Origin: Candidatus Gastranaerophilales bacterium
Lineage (GTDB): Bacteria > Cyanobacteriota > Vampirovibrionia > Gastranaerophilales > Gastranaerophilaceae
Direction of reading: 5' to 3'
Length of the DNA: 64,000 bases
Assembly (NCBI GenBank): GCA_944322755.1
Contig: CALUPY010000002.1
Location: 1-64,000 of the forward strand
Positions 7,064 through 15,547 of this stretch are shown here, one piece after another (the stretch's first letter is position 1; every line of letters starts with the position of its first letter). A program made the position numbers and the translations under genes. The notes beneath the pieces were generated by a model. That model saw only the letters and a list, made by a program, of their open reading frames with translations. It did not search any database and was not told the origin of the DNA.

Positions 7064-7345
7064 TTATATTTTCAAATCAATAGGAGACTGAAGCTGTTCT
7101 TTTGTAACAGTAGACGGGTCTTGTATCTCATCTTTGTTTTCATTGTCTTCAGATTCTTCATCTGTTTTGGATAATTCATTAATATCATCAAGTTTATTCA
7201 TATCTACACTCTGTACAGTACTTTCAAGCATTTCCTGCTGCATTTGTGCAAGACTTTTTTTACCTTCCTGCAATTTTGCAATCCACGCATTCATATCAGT
7301 ACCTGATGTTTCTGTAGAACTTGCTGCATAAGTCAAAATAGTCAT
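7064..7345 (-). CDS. Unknown 93-aa protein with C-terminal QLQSPID tail
   Basis: A short soluble, acidic protein with no recognised domain. Residues 20-60 are helical and Gln/Met-rich (LAQMQQEMLESTVQSVDMNKLDD), followed by an Asp/Glu-rich linker and the tail DPSTVTKEQLQSPIDLKI. The same tail ends the neighbouring gene at 7501-7692 (DPSTITSAQLQSPIDIRV), so the two proteins share their last 18 residues although the rest differs. The shared tail suggests a common partner or localisation. Confidence 0.6.
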   Translation of the reverse strand: MTILTYAASSTETSGTDMNAWIAKLQEGKKSLAQMQQEMLESTVQSVDMNKLDDINELSKTDEESEDNENKDEIQDPSTVTKEQLQSPIDLKI

Positions 7346-7478
7346 AATTTCCTTCTTTCTCTATATTCCGACTCGCCCGAAATCCTTTTGCGGGTCTTTC
7401 TCACATAACAACTTAACATCTTCTAAAATTATATACTTTCTAAAGTTTCTTTTAATCATGTTTTTATATGATTAGCAA

Positions 7479-7502
7479 AAAAGCGGCAGATTTGCCGCTT
7501 TT
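7479..7502 (-). terminator. Terminator after the 7501 gene
   Basis: Minus-strand AAAAGCGGC-AAATCT-GCCGCTTTTTT. The stem begins at the stop codon itself. Confidence 0.75.
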
Positions 7503-7692
7503 AGACTCTTATGTCAATGGGGGATTGCAGCTGTGCTGACGTAATAGTGGAAGGATCCTGAGGGATATTAGTCGCACCTGCAAGTAATTGTAATGCTATA
7601 GCGCCTTGTTGTTTAGCCATTGTTAATGCAGAAATCTGCATTTGTAATGCCTGAGTCTGGGACGCCATGGCTGAGGAAATAGAATCTACCAT
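7501..7692 (-). CDS. YjfB-like small putative motility protein
   Basis: 63 residues. The first 40 (MVDSISSAMASQTQALQMQI...LQLLAGA) form a Gln/Ala-rich amphipathic helix of the type found in the YjfB putative motility family, small proteins of unknown function in flagellated bacteria. The C-terminal 18 residues (DPSTITSAQLQSPIDIRV) duplicate the tail of the 7064-7345 protein. Both genes read leftward with their own terminators. The family assignment is by pattern only. Confidence 0.55.
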   Translation of the reverse strand: MVDSISSAMASQTQALQMQISALTMAKQQGAIALQLLAGATNIPQDPSTITSAQLQSPIDIRV

Positions 7693-7777
7693 GTTTTTCC
7701 CTTTTCTATAATATACAAATGTATTATACCATCACGCAGATTTTCTTAAACAGTACAAATGTATGAGATTTATATAA

Positions 7778-8167
7778 TCACAAAAAATCTTTGAATCTCT
7801 TTCCCTCAACACGATAACCGCAGCCTTCATGCATTTTTGCCGGATATAAAATATGATTTGACGGATATTTTTTACACATAGAAAGCCGCTTGTCATACAC
7901 AGAGCACAAACCTTCTTCTGTCACATACTTACAGGCAAAAATCAAATTACCCTCATCATCTCTGCCTCTTATGTAAAAACGCTTGTAAGCAGGGAATAGA
8001 AACTGCATTATCTTAAACTCCTTTTCCGTATAAGTGTCATAGCTGTACATATAATTGCAGCATTTTCCGCATTTTTTGCATTCTCCGACTATCCTGTAGT
8101 TTTGTTTTTCCGGCACAAAATACGAAAGAAATTCATAATAAAACGATTTAAAAAAATCAATAATCAT
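7778..8167 (-). CDS. YkgJ-type Cys-rich zinc/iron-chelating protein
   Basis: 129 residues with the CKKCGKCCNY signature at about 30-39, followed by FACKYVTEEGLCSVYDKRLSMCKKYP (about 77-102). This is the Cys pattern of the YkgJ / CxxCxxCC domain family thought to bind iron or zinc. The N-terminus is hydrophobic-aromatic (FFKSFYYEFLSYFV) and may associate with the membrane, but it is not a signal peptide. Function unknown. Confidence 0.85.
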   Translation of the reverse strand: MIIDFFKSFYYEFLSYFVPEKQNYRIVGECKKCGKCCNYMYSYDTYTEKEFKIMQFLFPAYKRFYIRGRDDEGNLIFACKYVTEEGLCSVYDKRLSMCKKYPSNHILYPAKMHEGCGYRVEGKRFKDFL

Positions 8168-8182
8168 ATCTAAACAATATCA

Positions 8183-8211
8183 TACAAAAAGAAAAGAGGC
8201 TAAAAGCCTCA
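8183..8211 (-). terminator. Terminator after the AMIN-domain gene
   Basis: Minus-strand GAGGCT-TTT-AGCCTC followed by TTTTCTTTTT, about 55 bp beyond the stop at 8264. Confidence 0.8.
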
Positions 8212-8263
8212 TGTTAATTGTTGAGTATCGTCTATAAATTTCTCTCTCTTCTATTTAGATGGT

Positions 8264-9397
8264 TTATTTAACCATTTGTGCCTTTTTTAAATTGTCTTTT
8301 AAACCTTTAGCCAAATCATTTCTTCCGTTCTTTTCATATATTTTCGTAATTGTTTCAAGAAACTTCATGCTGTCTATATCAGATGGTTCCATTGTTTTGG
8401 AAGAAACCGGTGTAACAGTTTTTTGATTCCTAATCGTGTTATTTGTCACATTTTTAGCATTCTGAACAGGAACAGACTGTTTAACAACAGGCTTTTTCAT
8501 AACAGGTTTTGGATGCGCAAGAGGACGTCTCGGAATACCGGAAATGCCATTTGTCATAGTGTTTGCTGTCATATAAGGATTTTTCTGGCTTTGCTGATAA
8601 GCTTTAACGCCATATGCAGAAGCAGGCATCATTGGATTGAGTTTTTGCGGAACTTTAGATGCCATATCTTCATTTATTCCTACTTCTCTGTTAATATTCG
8701 TCTGGCTTAATCCGATTTTCTGAGAACTTTCTTTTTTATTTTTTGGTCTTAAGAATAAAGCTGCGGCAATGAAAATTATACCGACAAGCGTCGTAATATT
8801 AAAATCAAACCCGCCTGCCAAATTCTTTGTTTTATTGACAACTTTTTTAATCAAACCCTTTGCTGACACAACAGCAGCTCTGTCAATATTTAGTTTTGTC
8901 AAAACCTCATTCACCTGAGGATTTGAAGTCTGATCAACTTCTTCAACGAAATCGGAAGGATTATAAACGGGAGTATAAGAATTCATAGGTTTGCCGAGCT
9001 CTATAGTTTCTTCCTGGGGATTTGAAACAGGTGAGTTTGTTTTTACGTTTTCAAAATAAATTTTGCTTTTTGCAATACCCTCGCCTTTAAAAGTTATTTT
9101 TAAATCCTCTTTAGATACTGGTTGTATTGTAACATTTTCTATATTTGCAACATTGTTATATACAGTATTTAGAGAATCTGACGCCTGAACATTTTTGAGT
9201 TCAATATACATCTTGTCATCAGAACTGATAACTTTTTTCATCTCTGCTGCATTGTCTGTTTTTAGAACAATATCATATCCTGTTTCATCAGCATTAATCT
9301 GAACTTCTGATAAAGTGTTAGCCAGAACCGCAGACGAGCTCAACGCTAAAAACAAAGCAAAACCTAAAAATTTTTTCCCTAAATCGATACTTCTCAT
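8264..9397 (-). CDS. AMIN-domain membrane protein
   Basis: The reading frame is open from a TTG at 9418, but ATG 9397 (MRSIDLGKKFLGFALFLAL) fits better because it places the signal peptide at the N-terminus. Residues about 28-120 form an AMIN-type beta domain (LSEVQINADETGYDIVLKT...), which in cyanobacterial and other envelope proteins binds peptidoglycan or pilus/secretin partners. A second hydrophobic segment (TTLVGIIFIAAALFL) at about 200-215 is followed by a long basic, Pro/Asn-rich cytoplasmic or linker region and a short C-terminal helix (FLETITKIYEKNG...). It is a single gene with a terminator behind it. An envelope assembly role is inference. Confidence 0.7.
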   Translation of the reverse strand: MRSIDLGKKFLGFALFLALSSSAVLANTLSEVQINADETGYDIVLKTDNAAEMKKVISSDDKMYIELKNVQASDSLNTVYNNVANIENVTIQPVSKEDLKITFKGEGIAKSKIYFENVKTNSPVSNPQEETIELGKPMNSYTPVYNPSDFVEEVDQTSNPQVNEVLTKLNIDRAAVVSAKGLIKKVVNKTKNLAGGFDFNITTLVGIIFIAAALFLRPKNKKESSQKIGLSQTNINREVGINEDMASKVPQKLNPMMPASAYGVKAYQQSQKNPYMTANTMTNGISGIPRRPLAHPKPVMKKPVVKQSVPVQNAKNVTNNTIRNQKTVTPVSSKTMEPSDIDSMKFLETITKIYEKNGRNDLAKGLKDNLKKAQMVK

Positions 9398-9498
9398 ACT
9401 CTTCTCTATACTCCCCAAGAGATTTTCATCTACTCAACTATAGCTAAATCATACATGTTTGAAAAAACTTATACATCAATCAAAGGGTTATAACTTTT

Positions 9499-9520
9499 AT
9501 ATTGACCAGATGGTCAATAT
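9499..9520. promoter_or_regulatory. Perfect dyad, TetR-like operator upstream of hydrogenase
   Basis: Two 10-bp arms, ATATTGACCA and TGGTCAATAT, are separated by GA. The core TTGACCAGATGGTCAA has the size and symmetry of TetR-family operators. It lies about 140 bp before the first hydrogenase gene, between two divergent transcripts, so it could control either side. Confidence 0.6.
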
Positions 9521-9582
9521 AATTTTATCCTCCCAATAATTTATTTATGTATCATAGTTCTTGATTTCAATGCATGTTTAGT

Positions 9583-9640
9583 GTACCCTATTTATGTACC
9601 TAATAGTGATAAATATCACGATTATGTGTAGTGTGTACCA
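9583..9640 (+). promoter_or_regulatory. CRP/FNR-like dyad and GTACC repeats before hydC
   Basis: GTGAT-AAAT-ATCAC at 9606-9619 is a perfect dyad with the half-site and 4-bp spacing of CRP/FNR-family sites (FNR consensus TTGAT-N4-ATCAA). It is surrounded by three GTACC motifs at 9583, 9596 and 9635, two of them within a GTGTACCNTATT context. It sits 40-80 bp upstream of the start codon, where an oxygen- or redox-responsive regulator could act. No regulator gene of this family is visible in the window. Confidence 0.5.
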
Positions 9641-9660
9641 TATTATTAAAGGAGAGTTAA

Positions 9661-10161
9661 ATGTCGTTACCGACCCAGACAGGATTCGATTTTCATAAGG
9701 TGGATAGTATTCTTGAATCCAATTCATATGAAAAGTCAAAATTAATAGCAATTTTGCAGCAAGTACAGGAAGAATTCAGATATCTTCCTCTGGATGTTCT
9801 GACTTATATCGGCACAAAAATAGAAGGGCTGTCACCGGCTACGGTATACGGTGTAGCTACATTTTATGCCCAGTTCAGTCTTGAACCGAAAGGTAAATTT
9901 GAAATAAAAGTTTGTGATGGAACGGCCTGCCACGTAAGAGGCTCAATGCCTGTTCTAAATGCAATCAAAGCCAGATTAAATTTAAAAGACGGCTTTTTCA
10001 CCACAGATGACGGTCTGTTTTCTGTTGAAACAGTCAGCTGCCTGGGCGCTTGCGGACTTGCACCTGTTGTTGTTATAAACGGTAAAGTTTACCCGCAAAT
10101 GACCTCGGATGCGATAAAAATCGTTATAGACACAATAATAAACGAAGAAAAAGAGGCATAA
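9661..10161 (+). CDS. hydC: [FeFe] hydrogenase NuoE-like subunit (HydC/HndA type)
   Basis: 166 residues. The thioredoxin-like [2Fe-2S] subunit of NAD-linked, probably electron-bifurcating [FeFe] hydrogenases, homologous to complex I NuoE. Cluster cysteines are in VCDGTACHVRGS (about 86-91) and SCLGACGLAP (about 127-131). The ATPATVYGVATFYAQF-type segment (LSPATVYGVATFY) is characteristic. GGAGAG sits 8 nt before the ATG. It is first in the hydCBA operon, with 3 bp to the next gene. It passes electrons between NADH at HydB and the hydrogenase subunit. Confidence 0.95.
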   Translation: MSLPTQTGFDFHKVDSILESNSYEKSKLIAILQQVQEEFRYLPLDVLTYIGTKIEGLSPATVYGVATFYAQFSLEPKGKFEIKVCDGTACHVRGSMPVLNAIKARLNLKDGFFTTDDGLFSVETVSCLGACGLAPVVVINGKVYPQMTSDAIKIVIDTIINEEKEA

Positions 10162-10164
10162 ATT

Positions 10165-12021
10165 ATGACAACAACATTAATAGATATAAAAAAAGAGCAG
10201 GAAAAAGCAAAAGAAAAAATAAAAGCCCAAGGGCTCAGAGTTCTTGTTTGTGCCGGTACAGGCTGTATTGCAAACGGCTCTCTTGAGGTTATAAAACAGT
10301 TTGAAAAATTCGGAGCAGATGTAAGAACGCTCCAGCATCACGACAAAATGACAGTAGTCCCCACAGGCTGCCACGGTTTTTGCGAAAAAGGCGTACTGGT
10401 TATTATTCCGGATTTGGATATTACTTATGTAAAAGTAAAACCGGATGATGTAGAAGAAATAGTAGAAAGCCATATATTAAACAACAAACCTGTAGAAAGA
10501 CTTCTCTACACAGACCCGAAAACAGGCGAACACATTCACAGAAATGAAGATATCGGATTTTATAACCAGCAGACCAGAACATCTCTTGCAAACTGCGGGC
10601 ATATCAATGCTGAATCTCTTGATGAATCTATTGCTGTAGGCGGATATGCTGCATTGCACAAAGTTCTTGAAGAGAACAACCCTGAAGCCGTAATCGAAGA
10701 AATTACAAAATCCGGATTAAGAGGAAGAGGAGGCGGAGGCTTCCCGACCGGTCTAAAGTGGAAATTCACAGCAGCAAACAGAGGCGGGAAGAGCTATGTT
10801 GTCTGCAACGGCGACGAAGGCGACCCAGGCGCATTTATGGACAGAAGTATTATGGAAGGCGATCCGCACAAACTTCTTGAAGGCATGGCAATTGCCGGTT
10901 TTGCTATAGGCGCAGATGAAGCTTATATATATGTAAGAGCTGAATACCCGATGGCTATTAAACGTTTAAGAATTGCTATAGCAGATGCAGAAAAAGCCGG
11001 ATATCTGGGCAAAAATATAATGGGTTCTGATTTCAATTTTGAAATCCATATTAAAGAAGGTGCCGGTGCTTTTGTTTGCGGCGAAGAGACAGCACTTCTT
11101 GCATCTATAGAAGGTGAAAGAGGAATGCCCAGACCTAAACCGCCGTTTCCGGCAAACAAAGGTTTATTCGGAAGACCGACACTTATTAACAACGTTGAAA
11201 CACTAGCTAACGTACCTGTTATCATCTCAAAAGGCGCTGAATGGTTCAGTTCCCTCGGTACAGAAAAATCAAAAGGAACAAAAACTTTTGCACTCACGGG
11301 CGAAGTAAACAATACAGGTCTGATTGAAGTTCCCATGGGTACTACCTTAAGAGAAATTGTATTTGATATCGGCGGCGGTATCAGAAACGGCAAAAAGTTC
11401 AAAGCCGTTCAAATAGGCGGCCCGTCTGGCGGCTGTCTCACAGAGGAACACCTTGATATTCCAATGGATTATGACAACCTTATAGCCGCAGGCGCAATGG
11501 TCGGTTCAGGCGGTCTTGTCGTAATGAACGAAGATACTTGTATTGTAGAAGTAGCAAGATTTTTCATGAACTTTACCCAGAATGAATCTTGCGGTAAATG
11601 TGTCCCCTGCCGTGAAGGTACAAAAAATATGCTCAAAATCTTAGAAAAAATCGTCAAGGGCAGAGGCGAAATGAAAGATTTGGAAACGCTTGAAGAACTT
11701 GCACACGCAGTAAAAGACGGTTCTCTCTGCGGTCTCGGTAAAACTGCGCCAAATCCGGTTCTTTCCACTCTGAAGTATTTTAGAGATGAGTATATAGCTC
11801 ACATCAGAGACAAAAAATGTCCTGCAGGAGTTTGTACAGCTCTTAAAGTTATTGAAATTGACCCCGAACTTTGCAAAGGTTGTACAAAATGCGCAAGAAA
11901 TTGTCCTGTCGGGGCAATCGAAGGAACAGTTAAAAATCCTCACAAAATTGACCAGACAAAATGTATTAAGTGCGGTGCTTGTTTGAATTCATGCCCGTTC
12001 AAGGCTATCAAGCAAAAGTAA
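10165..12021 (+). CDS. hydB: [FeFe] hydrogenase NuoF-like NADH-binding subunit (HydB/HndC type)
   Basis: 618 residues with the full HydB architecture. It has an N-terminal thioredoxin-like [2Fe-2S] domain (VCAGTGC, TGCHGFCEKG), then the FMN/NADH domain with GLRGRGGGGFPTG at about 183-195 and an SLBB segment. The SCGKCVPCREG [4Fe-4S] motif follows at about 475-485. The C-terminus carries a two-cluster ferredoxin domain (CKGCTKCARNCPVGA and CIKCGACLNSCPFKA). The C-terminal ferredoxin and N-terminal extension distinguish it from plain NuoF and fit the bifurcating trimeric enzymes. It lies 3 bp after hydC and 11 bp before hydA. Confidence 0.96.
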   Translation: MTTTLIDIKKEQEKAKEKIKAQGLRVLVCAGTGCIANGSLEVIKQFEKFGADVRTLQHHDKMTVVPTGCHGFCEKGVLVIIPDLDITYVKVKPDDVEEIVESHILNNKPVERLLYTDPKTGEHIHRNEDIGFYNQQTRTSLANCGHINAESLDESIAVGGYAALHKVLEENNPEAVIEEITKSGLRGRGGGGFPTGLKWKFTAANRGGKSYVVCNGDEGDPGAFMDRSIMEGDPHKLLEGMAIAGFAIGADEAYIYVRAEYPMAIKRLRIAIADAEKAGYLGKNIMGSDFNFEIHIKEGAGAFVCGEETALLASIEGERGMPRPKPPFPANKGLFGRPTLINNVETLANVPVIISKGAEWFSSLGTEKSKGTKTFALTGEVNNTGLIEVPMGTTLREIVFDIGGGIRNGKKFKAVQIGGPSGGCLTEEHLDIPMDYDNLIAAGAMVGSGGLVVMNEDTCIVEVARFFMNFTQNESCGKCVPCREGTKNMLKILEKIVKGRGEMKDLETLEELAHAVKDGSLCGLGKTAPNPVLSTLKYFRDEYIAHIRDKKCPAGVCTALKVIEIDPELCKGCTKCARNCPVGAIEGTVKNPHKIDQTKCIKCGACLNSCPFKAIKQK

Positions 12022-12032
12022 GGATGTGACAA

Positions 12033-13814
12033 ATGACAGATAAAAAGACATTGATTATAAACGGAAAAGAAGTTGAATTTACAAACGAGCCTAATTTGCT
12101 CGAAGTTATAAGAAAAGCAGGATTCAAAGTTCCGACATTCTGCTACAGACCTGACCTGACACAGTTTGGTGCCTGCAGAATGTGCGTTGTTGAGGTTGAA
12201 TACCCAAATGGCAGAGTTATGATTAACTCCTCCTGCACAATGCCGCCTGAAGCAGGTATTAAAGTTAAAACAAACACAGAGCGAATAAGAAGAATCAGAA
12301 AAACCGTTCTTGAACTGCTTCTTGCAAACCACGACAGAGAATGCACAACCTGTGAAAAATCAGGAAACTGCGAGCTTCAGGAATATGCTCACGAATACGG
12401 CATAAAAGACATAAAATATGTTGAAAAAAGAAAAGATGCATATCTGCCGATTGACGCTTCAAACCCGTCTATTGTCAGAGATCCGAACAAATGTATTCTC
12501 TGCGGCGCATGTGTCAGAGCTTGCAGTGAATTTCAGGGACACAGCGTACTCGGTTTTGCAAACAGAGGTTCAAAAACAGTAGTACAGCCAATAGCAGGAA
12601 AAAGTCTGGCAAGTGTAGACTGTGTATTTTGCGGACAGTGTCAGGCAGTCTGCCCGACAGGAGCACTGACCATAAAATCAGATGTTGAAACAGCCTGGTC
12701 TCTGGTTAATAATCCGGAAATCAAAACAGCAGTACAAATTGCCCCGTCAGTCAGAGTTGCACTCGGTGAAATGTTCGGCTTAAAACCCGGTGAAAACACA
12801 ATAGGACTTATTTATGCAGCATTGAAAGAAATCGGGTTTGATCTTGTGTTTGATACAAACTTTTCAGCTGACCTCACCATTATGGAAGAAGCTCACGAGT
12901 TTGTACAAAGACTAAGCGAAAATAAAGACCTGCCGCTGTTTACATCTTGCTGTCCGGCATGGGTAAGATATCTTGAAACGCAGCATCCTGATATGCTGAA
13001 TCACCTTTCAAGCTGCAAATCACCGCAGGGTATGCTTTCTCCTGTGCTGAAAGAACTGGTACCACAAAACTTTGAAGGATTTACAAAAGAAAATCTCAGA
13101 GTAGTTTCCATAATGCCATGCACAGCTAAAAAAGTCGAAGCAAGACGCGCGCAGCTTATAAAAGACGGAAAACCCGAAACGGATGTTGTACTGACAACAC
13201 AGGAACTCGGAAAAATGATAAAAGCTGCAGGTATTGACTTTGATACACTGGAACCCGCTAAAGCAGACTCACCTTTTGGAGGATATACTGGTGCCGGTAC
13301 TATTTTCGGTGCATCAGGCGGTGTTGCAGAGGCTGCGGTGCGTACAGCTTATACTTTTGCAACAGGTGAAGAACTATCAGATATTGATATTACACCGCTC
13401 AGAGGTGTCGATAAAGACTCGAGAACAAAAGATGCAGAAGTCGACATAAAAGGAACAAAAGTAAAAATCAGAGTCGTTTCAACCCTGAAAGAAGCAGAAA
13501 AATCTATCAAAGAAATCAAAAACGGAACAGCCGATTTTCAGCTTCTGGAAGTTATGGCTTGCCCCGGCGGATGTATAAACGGAGGCGGACAGCCTAGAAG
13601 CTGTGATGATATACATATTAAAGAAGAAAGGGCACAAGGGTTATACAAAGAGGATAGAGAGCTTCCTGTCAGAAAATCGCACCAGAATCCTGACATTAAA
13701 AAGCTCTATGCTGAATATCTCGAAGCCCCCGGTTCACATAAAGCACATGAACTGCTGCACACGACATACAGTGATAAATTCACAGGCTCGTATAAAGATT
13801 TAGTGAAGCACTAG
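12033..13814 (+). CDS. hydA: [FeFe] hydrogenase catalytic subunit HydA
   Basis: 593 residues. Domains in order: an N-terminal plant-type [2Fe-2S] domain (GACRMCVVEV), a His/Cys cluster (HDRECTTCEKSGNC), two [4Fe-4S] motifs (CILCGACVRAC and CVFCGQCQAVCP), then the H-cluster domain. The three signatures are present: TSCCPAW (L1), MPCTAKK (L2) and EVMACPGGCINGGGQP (L3), so all H-cluster cysteines are intact. It reduces protons or oxidises H2 in the cytoplasm. With HydB and HydC it should couple to NAD(H) and perhaps ferredoxin. The HydG maturase is encoded 18 kb away in this window. HydE and HydF are not seen here. Confidence 0.97.
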   Translation: MTDKKTLIINGKEVEFTNEPNLLEVIRKAGFKVPTFCYRPDLTQFGACRMCVVEVEYPNGRVMINSSCTMPPEAGIKVKTNTERIRRIRKTVLELLLANHDRECTTCEKSGNCELQEYAHEYGIKDIKYVEKRKDAYLPIDASNPSIVRDPNKCILCGACVRACSEFQGHSVLGFANRGSKTVVQPIAGKSLASVDCVFCGQCQAVCPTGALTIKSDVETAWSLVNNPEIKTAVQIAPSVRVALGEMFGLKPGENTIGLIYAALKEIGFDLVFDTNFSADLTIMEEAHEFVQRLSENKDLPLFTSCCPAWVRYLETQHPDMLNHLSSCKSPQGMLSPVLKELVPQNFEGFTKENLRVVSIMPCTAKKVEARRAQLIKDGKPETDVVLTTQELGKMIKAAGIDFDTLEPAKADSPFGGYTGAGTIFGASGGVAEAAVRTAYTFATGEELSDIDITPLRGVDKDSRTKDAEVDIKGTKVKIRVVSTLKEAEKSIKEIKNGTADFQLLEVMACPGGCINGGGQPRSCDDIHIKEERAQGLYKEDRELPVRKSHQNPDIKKLYAEYLEAPGSHKAHELLHTTYSDKFTGSYKDLVKH

Positions 13815-13838
13815 CCACAGTCTGCATCATTTAATAAA

Positions 13839-13871
13839 AAAGAAGCAAGATAATTTTTATCTTGCTTCTTT
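13839..13871. terminator. Bidirectional terminator between hydA and LysM gene
   Basis: AAAGAAGCAAGATAA / TTATCTTGCTTCTTT, a perfect 15-bp stem with a TTT loop. It lies between convergent genes and is T-rich on both sides. Confidence 0.85.
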
Positions 13872-13885
13872 GGTTTTATATTTTT

Positions 13886-14533
13886 TTAATTTAACGCCCA
13901 GTTCCAAAATTCATTCCATGCGCCCTGATTATCAATCTCTGAGGGTCTGACTTTTATGGTTTGCCCTTTTTGGATTGTATTATTTGAATAATCTTTATAC
14001 TGGCGTCCTTCAAGTTCCATTGGAAGGTTATCACCCTCATAATAGTTGTACTGATAATCGAGTTCATTATGAGCTTTTACAGCACCGTCTTCAATGTCAA
14101 AAAGTTTCTTCAACTCTTCAACATTAATATCTTTATTGGGCGTAATCAGAATATAATCCTGATTTTCATCAAGTTCCATTTTCGCAGTTTCTTTTTGTTT
14201 AGCCTGTTTTGCTTTAAGTTCATTGATTTCATTTTGAATTTTTGCTTTTTCATCAGCTGTTTTGGCTTCTGAAAGTTCAGCATATTTGTCACTTATTTTC
14301 AAATCCATATAATGAAGCTTTTGGCGTTCATAGTTCATTTCTTCGTTTTCGCTGGTTTTGTCTGATGCCGGATGTGTTTGCTGTCCGATAGGAATAGTAA
14401 TTTTCTGACCGGCCTTAATATTATCTGCATTCGTAATATTGTTTGCCTCTTTAAGCTCGCTTACAGATACACCATACTGTGATGCAATCTGAGATAAAGT
14501 TTGTCCGCTTTTGACAGTAATTGAATCTCCCAT
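13886..14533 (-). CDS. LysM-domain protein without signal peptide
   Basis: 215 residues. Residues 3-48 are a canonical LysM repeat (SITVKSGQTLSQIASQYGVSVSELKEANNI...KITIPIG), which binds peptidoglycan or chitin-like glycans. There is no signal peptide, so it is either exported by another route or acts in the cytoplasm. The middle (about 60-120) is a Lys/Glu coiled coil. The C-terminus (GQTIKVRPSEIDNQGAWNEFW) contains a short segment that resembles a second, LysM-less carbohydrate-binding edge. Single gene, with a terminator on both sides. Confidence 0.8.
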   Translation of the reverse strand: MGDSITVKSGQTLSQIASQYGVSVSELKEANNITNADNIKAGQKITIPIGQQTHPASDKTSENEEMNYERQKLHYMDLKISDKYAELSEAKTADEKAKIQNEINELKAKQAKQKETAKMELDENQDYILITPNKDINVEELKKLFDIEDGAVKAHNELDYQYNYYEGDNLPMELEGRQYKDYSNNTIQKGQTIKVRPSEIDNQGAWNEFWNWALN

Positions 14534-14628
14534 TTTTATCTCCTCATACTAATTCTATTTTCTATATAATTAAAAAAACATTCTCTTCGAAAAAATTGCC
14601 ATATAAAATAAATATTTGTATATAAATA

Positions 14629-14812
14629 AAAAAAGGGGCTTGGTAATCAAGCCCTGTTGTCTGGAATTAAGAATAGTTGGAAGTATGAAAAAGATTTGAT
14701 TATATTAAACCTGAGTTTCATACTTTTAACAATTAAACAGTCGGGCTATTTGAGTACTTGATATCATATACAATAAGGTAGTATGCATAAAAAGAACTCT
14801 TATGAGTTCTTT
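14629..14812 (-). other. Intergenic stretch with two terminators, possible small RNA
   Basis: Two hairpin/T-run terminators point leftward. One (14789-14815) overlaps the stop of the gene to the right. The other (14629-14655, GGGCTTG-ATTAC-CAAGCCC then T7) has no gene between it and the first. The roughly 140 bp between them hold only a 24-codon frame (MKLRFNIIKSFSYFQ...), so a short non-coding RNA or tiny peptide gene is possible. Confidence 0.4.
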
Positions 14813-15439
14813 TTAGTTTATTATGAAAGAATTTGGATATTTCTTATTTTCAAAGATTTCGTAATCCCTTGTATTAACAATATTCGGATTCGAAAAATAC
14901 AGTTTCAACTTTCTTTTCAGATTTAGAGAAAGAGCTGTTTCTCTTGCGAGCTCTGTCTGTTTTTTTCGTTTTTCATAATTATTTTTATTTTCCTGGTAGT
15001 ATTTCAGATTTACATCTGGCATGCGGGTTATGTCATTAAGAAGTTGAGAAGCTTTTCTGTTTTTTCTGTTTTCCCAGATTGTTTTGTCAAAATACGGGTG
15101 TTCAAATATTTTCTGCAGTATTTTTTGAGCAGTTTTTTCGTCACTAAAGAAAAAACCTTCCTGCTGGGACATTGCCTTTCTTGCAAACTTTTCATTTTCC
15201 TGAAATATATAATACAATGCACTGTCTATACTTTTTATTGAGTCTGTTGTTTTATTGACTTTTAAGTCTTCGTAAAAAGCATACATTCCTGTTTTTTTCA
15301 ACTGGTGCTGAACATAGTTTACCTGTTGTGCATTCAACTCATTCCAAGGTGTTAGTACAATTTCTTCTGTCAGACGCGGTGAGTTAGCACAGATATTGTC
15401 TATAGAATTATAATAATTATTCATATTATAATTATGCAT
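14813..15439 (-). CDS. Unknown 208-aa protein
   Basis: Not recognised. A soluble, strongly charged and probably all-helical protein. The N-terminal 20 residues are Asn/Tyr-rich (MHNYNMNNYYNSIDNI), then LTPWNELNAQQVNYVQHQLKKTGMYAFYEDL, and a Lys-rich C-terminal third that may form a coiled coil (about 135-180). No signal peptide or membrane segment. It has its own terminator and is preceded by a divergent promoter region shared with the riboswitch leader to its right. Confidence 0.65.
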   Translation of the reverse strand: MHNYNMNNYYNSIDNICANSPRLTEEIVLTPWNELNAQQVNYVQHQLKKTGMYAFYEDLKVNKTTDSIKSIDSALYYIFQENEKFARKAMSQQEGFFFSDEKTAQKILQKIFEHPYFDKTIWENRKNRKASQLLNDITRMPDVNLKYYQENKNNYEKRKKQTELARETALSLNLKRKLKLYFSNPNIVNTRDYEIFENKKYPNSFIIN

Positions 15440-15547
15440 TGATATATCCTTATATTCTCTCTTATGTATATAAAAACATTTTTTAGAAAAAAATTGACAT
15501 TAATTCATATTTAATTGACATGAGAAAATCAACATTTTAAAATTATT

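Noticed and set aside
9499-9520. Rex (redox sensor) operator upstream of the hydrogenase
   Set aside because: Rex sites have TTGTGA-type half-sites with a wider spacer. TTGACCAGATGGTCAA has a different half-site and a tighter spacing.
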